Below are positions 60,776-64,000 of a stretch of DNA of 64,000 bases, in pieces. The translations under genes and the position numbers were made by a program. The stretch lies in NCBI GenBank assembly GCA_039193195.1, contig JBCCWS010000007.1:122884-186883 (forward strand), given 5' to 3'. This DNA is from Pseudomonadota bacterium (GTDB lineage Bacteria; Pseudomonadota; Gammaproteobacteria; Steroidobacterales; JBCBZW01). A model generated the notes under the pieces. It worked only from the letters and a program-made list of their open reading frames with translations, searched no databases and was not told the DNA's origin. How positions within the stretch are numbered: the first letter of the stretch is position 1; each line of letters begins with the position of its first letter.

Positions 60776-62767
60776 CTAGTGCGCCTCGGCGATCGGTTCC
60801 GGCGCCTCGCGTTGGGGGCCGGTGGGCGGCGTGGTGGAGCACCGCGGCTCGTGGCGCATAATGGCGCGCACGGTGCCCGTGGCAAACCAGTGGTAATCGA
60901 GCTCACGCCAGCTCGGCAGCGGCAGCAAGGACCCGATGCGGTGATCGACCTTGATCGTCACGGGCTTTCTGGCCAGCAGCGCCGGCGTGAGTCCGGTCGC
61001 TTCGCGGGCCGCCTGGTTGAGCGCGGGGAAGTCGTAGGGACTGAGGATCGACCAGGTGCCGCGCTTCATCGCCAAGATCTCGATGTGCGCCAAGGCGACG
61101 CCGAGCTCGAGGTCACGAGTGAGGTAGATGTAGGGGCGGGTGAGGTGGTCGTACTCGACTGCCGCGGCGATCAGCTCGGCGTGTTCGCCGAGGGGTAACT
61201 GCATCAAGCGGTGCTCGGCGTACTCCTGCAGCAGGCGATCGAAGGCGATGCGGTGCTCGCGCAGCACGCCGTCTAGCACCGTGCCGGGCCACACACCCTT
61301 GCACATGGTCTCGAAGTGGGCGTGGCCGTCCTGCCACATCTGCGTAACCGGGTCGTCGGCCTCGTGCTGGCGGGCGTTCATCCACCCGGCGAAGTCATCG
61401 AGCACATCGCGAAAGCGTGCGATCTTCAGGGCGTTGAGCAGGTGCATCGTGGTGTAGAGGCCGCGGCTCGTGTAGAGCAGCAGCAGCGAGAAGATCACCA
61501 TCATGCCCTGGAGGTACTGCGGGTAGCTCACCTCCTTGGTGCCGATCACGTTTTCCGTGGCGGAGAGGGGGTCTTCATTGCGCAGGGTGGCAACGCCGAG
61601 TTCATCGCGTCGCTCGTAGAAGCCCACGTTGTTCAGCCACTGCAGGGGGTGGACGAAAAAGGAGGGTGCGCCACGGCGGCATAGGTCGTCGATGCCCGCC
61701 TTGAAGGTCTCCAGGGTCTCCCCCGGCATGGGCCAGATCAGCTCGACGAAGGTGGGCACGGCCGACTTGTTGAGGCGCTCCATGAGCTGCAGGTAGTCGT
61801 CCTTCTTGTTGATCCGCTTGGCCTGCTTCAAGGCCAGATCGTTCGTGCTCTGCAGGGTGATGGCCTGCGTGGTGAGCAGCCCCGCCCGGTAGTAGACCTT
61901 GGCGATCTCCTCCACCCGATCGATACGGTTTTTGGCCGAATTGATGATCACCCGGGTGGGCGCGCGCTGACTGTTGCGCAGCATGGCGACGTGTTCGGCG
62001 ATGGCCACATCTTCCGGCAGCAAACCGATGTTGGCATCGCAGAAGGCGAGCACCTTGGTGCCCTTCTTTGCAATATAAGTGAGCTCGTCCTTTATCCGGT
62101 CTAGCGCCAGGCGCGTGACGCGCTGGCCCACGGCGCCGCCCCAGTAGCAGAACTCGCACGCGTAGGGACAGCCTCGGTTGGTCTCGAACAGGGCCACCTC
62201 GCGCATATCCTCGTCGGCGAACATATCGCTAAGCCAAGGCGATGGGATGTCCGCGAGGTGGCGGATGCGCGCGTTGGGCGGGGTGGTGATCAAGGCGCCG
62301 TCCCGGTACAGGGAGAGCCCGTTTACCTCGTGCAGGGCGGGCGCGCCGCTGGCGAGATGGCGCAAGACCTCGAGGAAGGTGAGCTCCCCTTCGCCGTTGC
62401 AGATCGAGGTGTTCTCCCACTGCGGCTGCAGGAAGCGTTCACCGAGGTGCATCACCTCCACGCCGCCGAGCAGATACTGGGTGCTCGGCCCAAGCACGTG
62501 GCGCAGCGCCTCGTGCAGGCGCAGCACCAGCCCCACGTTCCAGGTGTAGACGCTGAAGCCGATCAGATCAGGCTTGCGCTCGTACAGCTCGCTCAAAAGC
62601 TCCGAGGCGGGCGTTTGCACGTAGCGGTTGTAGAGCTCGATATCCCAGTTCGCGCGGATCTCTTCGTCCTGCAGCGCATACGCCTTGAGGTAGCCACCGA
62701 CCAGCGGCGTTACGCTGACGAAGTCGTTGAGATGAACGAGAACAGCTTTCTTCTTACGGGCGGGCAT
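60776..62767 (-). CDS. B12-binding-type radical SAM protein 3
   Basis: A 663-residue paralogue, first gene of the minus-strand pair. N-terminal B12-type domain ('RKPDLIGFSVYTWNVGLVLR', 'YLLGGVEVM'), cluster motif 'CPYACEFCYWGG' (C200, C204, C207), then 'VELIWPMPGETLETFKAGID' and the group-specific C-terminal helical part with 'EYDHLTRPYIYLTRDLELGV'. The start 'MPARKKKAVLVHLNDFVSV' lines up with the other two. The three share layout over full length but differ in many loops, so they may act in series on one substrate. Product unknown. Confidence 0.88.
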   Translation of the reverse strand: MPARKKKAVLVHLNDFVSVTPLVGGYLKAYALQDEEIRANWDIELYNRYVQTPASELLSELYERKPDLIGFSVYTWNVGLVLRLHEALRHVLGPSTQYLLGGVEVMHLGERFLQPQWENTSICNGEGELTFLEVLRHLASGAPALHEVNGLSLYRDGALITTPPNARIRHLADIPSPWLSDMFADEDMREVALFETNRGCPYACEFCYWGGAVGQRVTRLALDRIKDELTYIAKKGTKVLAFCDANIGLLPEDVAIAEHVAMLRNSQRAPTRVIINSAKNRIDRVEEIAKVYYRAGLLTTQAITLQSTNDLALKQAKRINKKDDYLQLMERLNKSAVPTFVELIWPMPGETLETFKAGIDDLCRRGAPSFFVHPLQWLNNVGFYERRDELGVATLRNEDPLSATENVIGTKEVSYPQYLQGMMVIFSLLLLYTSRGLYTTMHLLNALKIARFRDVLDDFAGWMNARQHEADDPVTQMWQDGHAHFETMCKGVWPGTVLDGVLREHRIAFDRLLQEYAEHRLMQLPLGEHAELIAAAVEYDHLTRPYIYLTRDLELGVALAHIEILAMKRGTWSILSPYDFPALNQAAREATGLTPALLARKPVTIKVDHRIGSLLPLPSWRELDYHWFATGTVRAIMRHEPRCSTTPPTGPQREAPEPIAEAH

Positions 62768-62988
62768 TGTCGCTCCCTGGCACTGCCTTTGGGCCCTACC
62801 TCGATGCTACCGTTGCCCTTGATCCCGCTGCAACGAAAGATATTCAGTGCTCGTTGGCGATCCTGGTGATGCAGCGTGTCATCTGCAACGGGAGACCGGA
62901 GATGCGGCGGTGCACCTAGGCGTTGCTCGTGGGCCCGTGTGCCTCAGCCCATCATCGAAAAGCAAGCGCGCTACCGGGGGATAGGCGC

Positions 62989-63669
62989 ATGGAACCGTTT
63001 GGAAAGTCACATCTTGGCGGCAATGTGGTGCTGCGTGTGCGGCCTAAGTGCGCCCAGCTATTCTTCGTGTTTGCAGGTGCACAAGGCCAACCGGGCATGC
63101 CCTCGATGATCTTCCTGCACAAATCGGGCTTGGCCAAGCGCAACTTGGTACTGCTGCGCGACCCCTACACCGCGAATTTCGCGCGCGGAGTGGGCGGTGA
63201 GCTGCGGGACATCTGGTCGCTGATGGCGTGGCAGCGCAAGCTGCTGGAGCGCCTGGCGCACGTGGAGGAGGTCTTCTGCGTCGGCAACTCGATGGGAGCG
63301 TACGCCGCTTGCCTCTTCGGGCACCTGCTCGGCGTGCGCGAGGTGTTCGCCTTTGGGTTGGAGATCGCCCGTGCCGCCGATCCAAACGGCATTGAACGCT
63401 TGGCGGAGATGCTGGAGAGCTACCCCACCGACACGCGCCACCACCTTTATTATGTTTCACACAACGATAGCGATAGGGCCAATGCGTTGGCGCTACGGCG
63501 CGGCAGCGGCGTCGAGCTGCACCCGATCCACGCGCGCGAGGGACAGGACGAAGACGACTCGCCCCTGCAGGAGCGCTCGCACATGGTGATGAACTACCTG
63601 GCGCGAGAGAACGAACTCAGGGAGGTGTTTCCGCCGTTCCGGCCTGCGGCAGCGCAAGCGGCCCACTAG
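62989..63669 (+). CDS. Small alpha/beta-hydrolase-like protein
   Basis: A 226-residue protein with the nucleophile elbow 'FCVGNSMGAYAACLFG' near residue 100 (GxSxG) and a likely catalytic histidine in 'ERSHMVMNYLAREN' near 202. An Asp in 'YYVSHNDSDRANAL' could complete the triad. No membrane segment. ATG 62989 has a G-rich ribosome site upstream; the frame is open to 62923. It is divergent from radical SAM 3 and may be a thioesterase or hydrolase releasing a product from the carrier protein (inference from position). Confidence 0.7.
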   Translation: MEPFGKSHLGGNVVLRVRPKCAQLFFVFAGAQGQPGMPSMIFLHKSGLAKRNLVLLRDPYTANFARGVGGELRDIWSLMAWQRKLLERLAHVEEVFCVGNSMGAYAACLFGHLLGVREVFAFGLEIARAADPNGIERLAEMLESYPTDTRHHLYYVSHNDSDRANALALRRGSGVELHPIHAREGQDEDDSPLQERSHMVMNYLARENELREVFPPFRPAAAQAAH

Positions 63670-63673
63670 CTAG

Positions 63674-64000
63674 CCTGGATTATTCATGAGCCAAAAGAGA
63701 AGAAGGCCTCGATGTGTTAGAAAGGTGTTACGACACAGCACTTTCGGACACAAAGAAGGCCTTCCAATGGTCGACGTTACCACAGCGCAGGGTGCACTGT
63801 TCAACACAGGCTTTGGCAAGCCCCTCACGGCGCGATTTGACCACCCGCACAGCAGCTCGGACGGGGGTGCGATTCTGCTGAAGGCTAGCGACCGCAAGCT
63901 TGGGTTGATCGAAGCGCTGGCACTGTGTGTTCGTGATGATCGCTGTCAGGAGCGAGTTCGCCATGGTCTGCGCGAACTGATTGAGCAACGCGTCTATGGC
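63674..64000 (+). mobile_element. IS1380-family insertion sequence, left part
   Basis: The element begins at CCTGGATTATTCATGAG (63674), a terminal sequence typical of IS1380-type elements, right after CTAG, which may be the 4-base target duplication. It holds the transposase start and runs off the window edge. Confidence 0.8.
63767..64000 (+). CDS. IS1380-family transposase, N-terminal part
   Basis: The frame from ATG 63767 is open to the window end (78 residues). It reads 'VTTAQGALFNTGFGKPL', then 'DHPHSSSDGGAILLKASDRK' and 'LGLIEALALCVRDDR', the N-terminal pattern of IS1380-type DDE transposases including the first catalytic-region Asp in 'SSDGGAILL'. The catalytic core lies outside the window. 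Intactness cannot be judged. Confidence 0.85.
   Translation, partial: MVDVTTAQGALFNTGFGKPLTARFDHPHSSSDGGAILLKASDRKLGLIEALALCVRDDRCQERVRHGLRELIEQRVYG

Overview
The window reads as high-GC, gene-dense chromosomal DNA of a gammaproteobacterium. Supporting evidence is a bfd/bfr iron pair, AlaA-like aminotransferase, long-form FadE, a YceH-family gene, an AmiD-like amidase and an AcrAB-type RND pump. The species cannot be named from the sequence. I recognised no rRNA, tRNA or CRISPR array.

Layout. 0-13 kb: core metabolism (methionine salvage with mtnA and a class II aldolase cut by the window edge, chorismate mutase/prephenate dehydrogenase, an HDOD signalling protein, bfd and bfr with Fur-like sites, an MFS transporter, an aminotransferase/hydrolase pair, a TIGR00266 protein, an M48 peptidase, a PLP decarboxylase, a cell-wall amidase). 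13-27 kb: RND efflux operon, Ig-like lipoprotein, APC permease, ferredoxin-NADP reductase, a yceH copy broken by a stop codon, CBS protein, fadE with its TetR regulator. 27-44 kb: a GGDEF protein lacking a normal start codon, a hairpin-rich intergenic stretch, TRIC and MAPEG membrane proteins, an NHL/Vgb-like protein, secreted alpha-amylase, CotH/dockerin-like surface protein, a TetR/GST/cupin block, a serine hydrolase with an AraC regulator, and several secreted proteins of unknown function.

44.8-56 kb is the remarkable part: a complete diversity-generating retroelement (DGR). It has a reverse transcriptase with the DGR-type IGNLTSQ motif, an Avd accessory protein, one template repeat (TR) and three variable repeats (VRs). 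The VRs form the 3' ends of three large NLR-like proteins: one DUF4062-nSTAND1-FGE and two DUF4062-NACHT-FGE. Over 78 aligned bases I count 32 TR-to-VR differences (12, 12 and 8), every one at a TR adenine and none elsewhere. One TR on the minus strand therefore serves target genes on both strands. The reverse transcriptase is divergent from avd-TR. Two of the three targets carry single-base frameshifts in homopolymer runs, one exactly at the start of its VR.

56-64 kb: an acyl carrier protein, three paralogous B12-type radical SAM proteins and a small alpha/beta-hydrolase, which look like a compact biosynthetic locus of unknown product. The window ends in the left part of an IS1380-type insertion sequence.

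Several genes here look broken (yceH, a small secreted-protein gene, two DGR targets). Raw-read confirmation would be needed to separate true mutation from assembly error.
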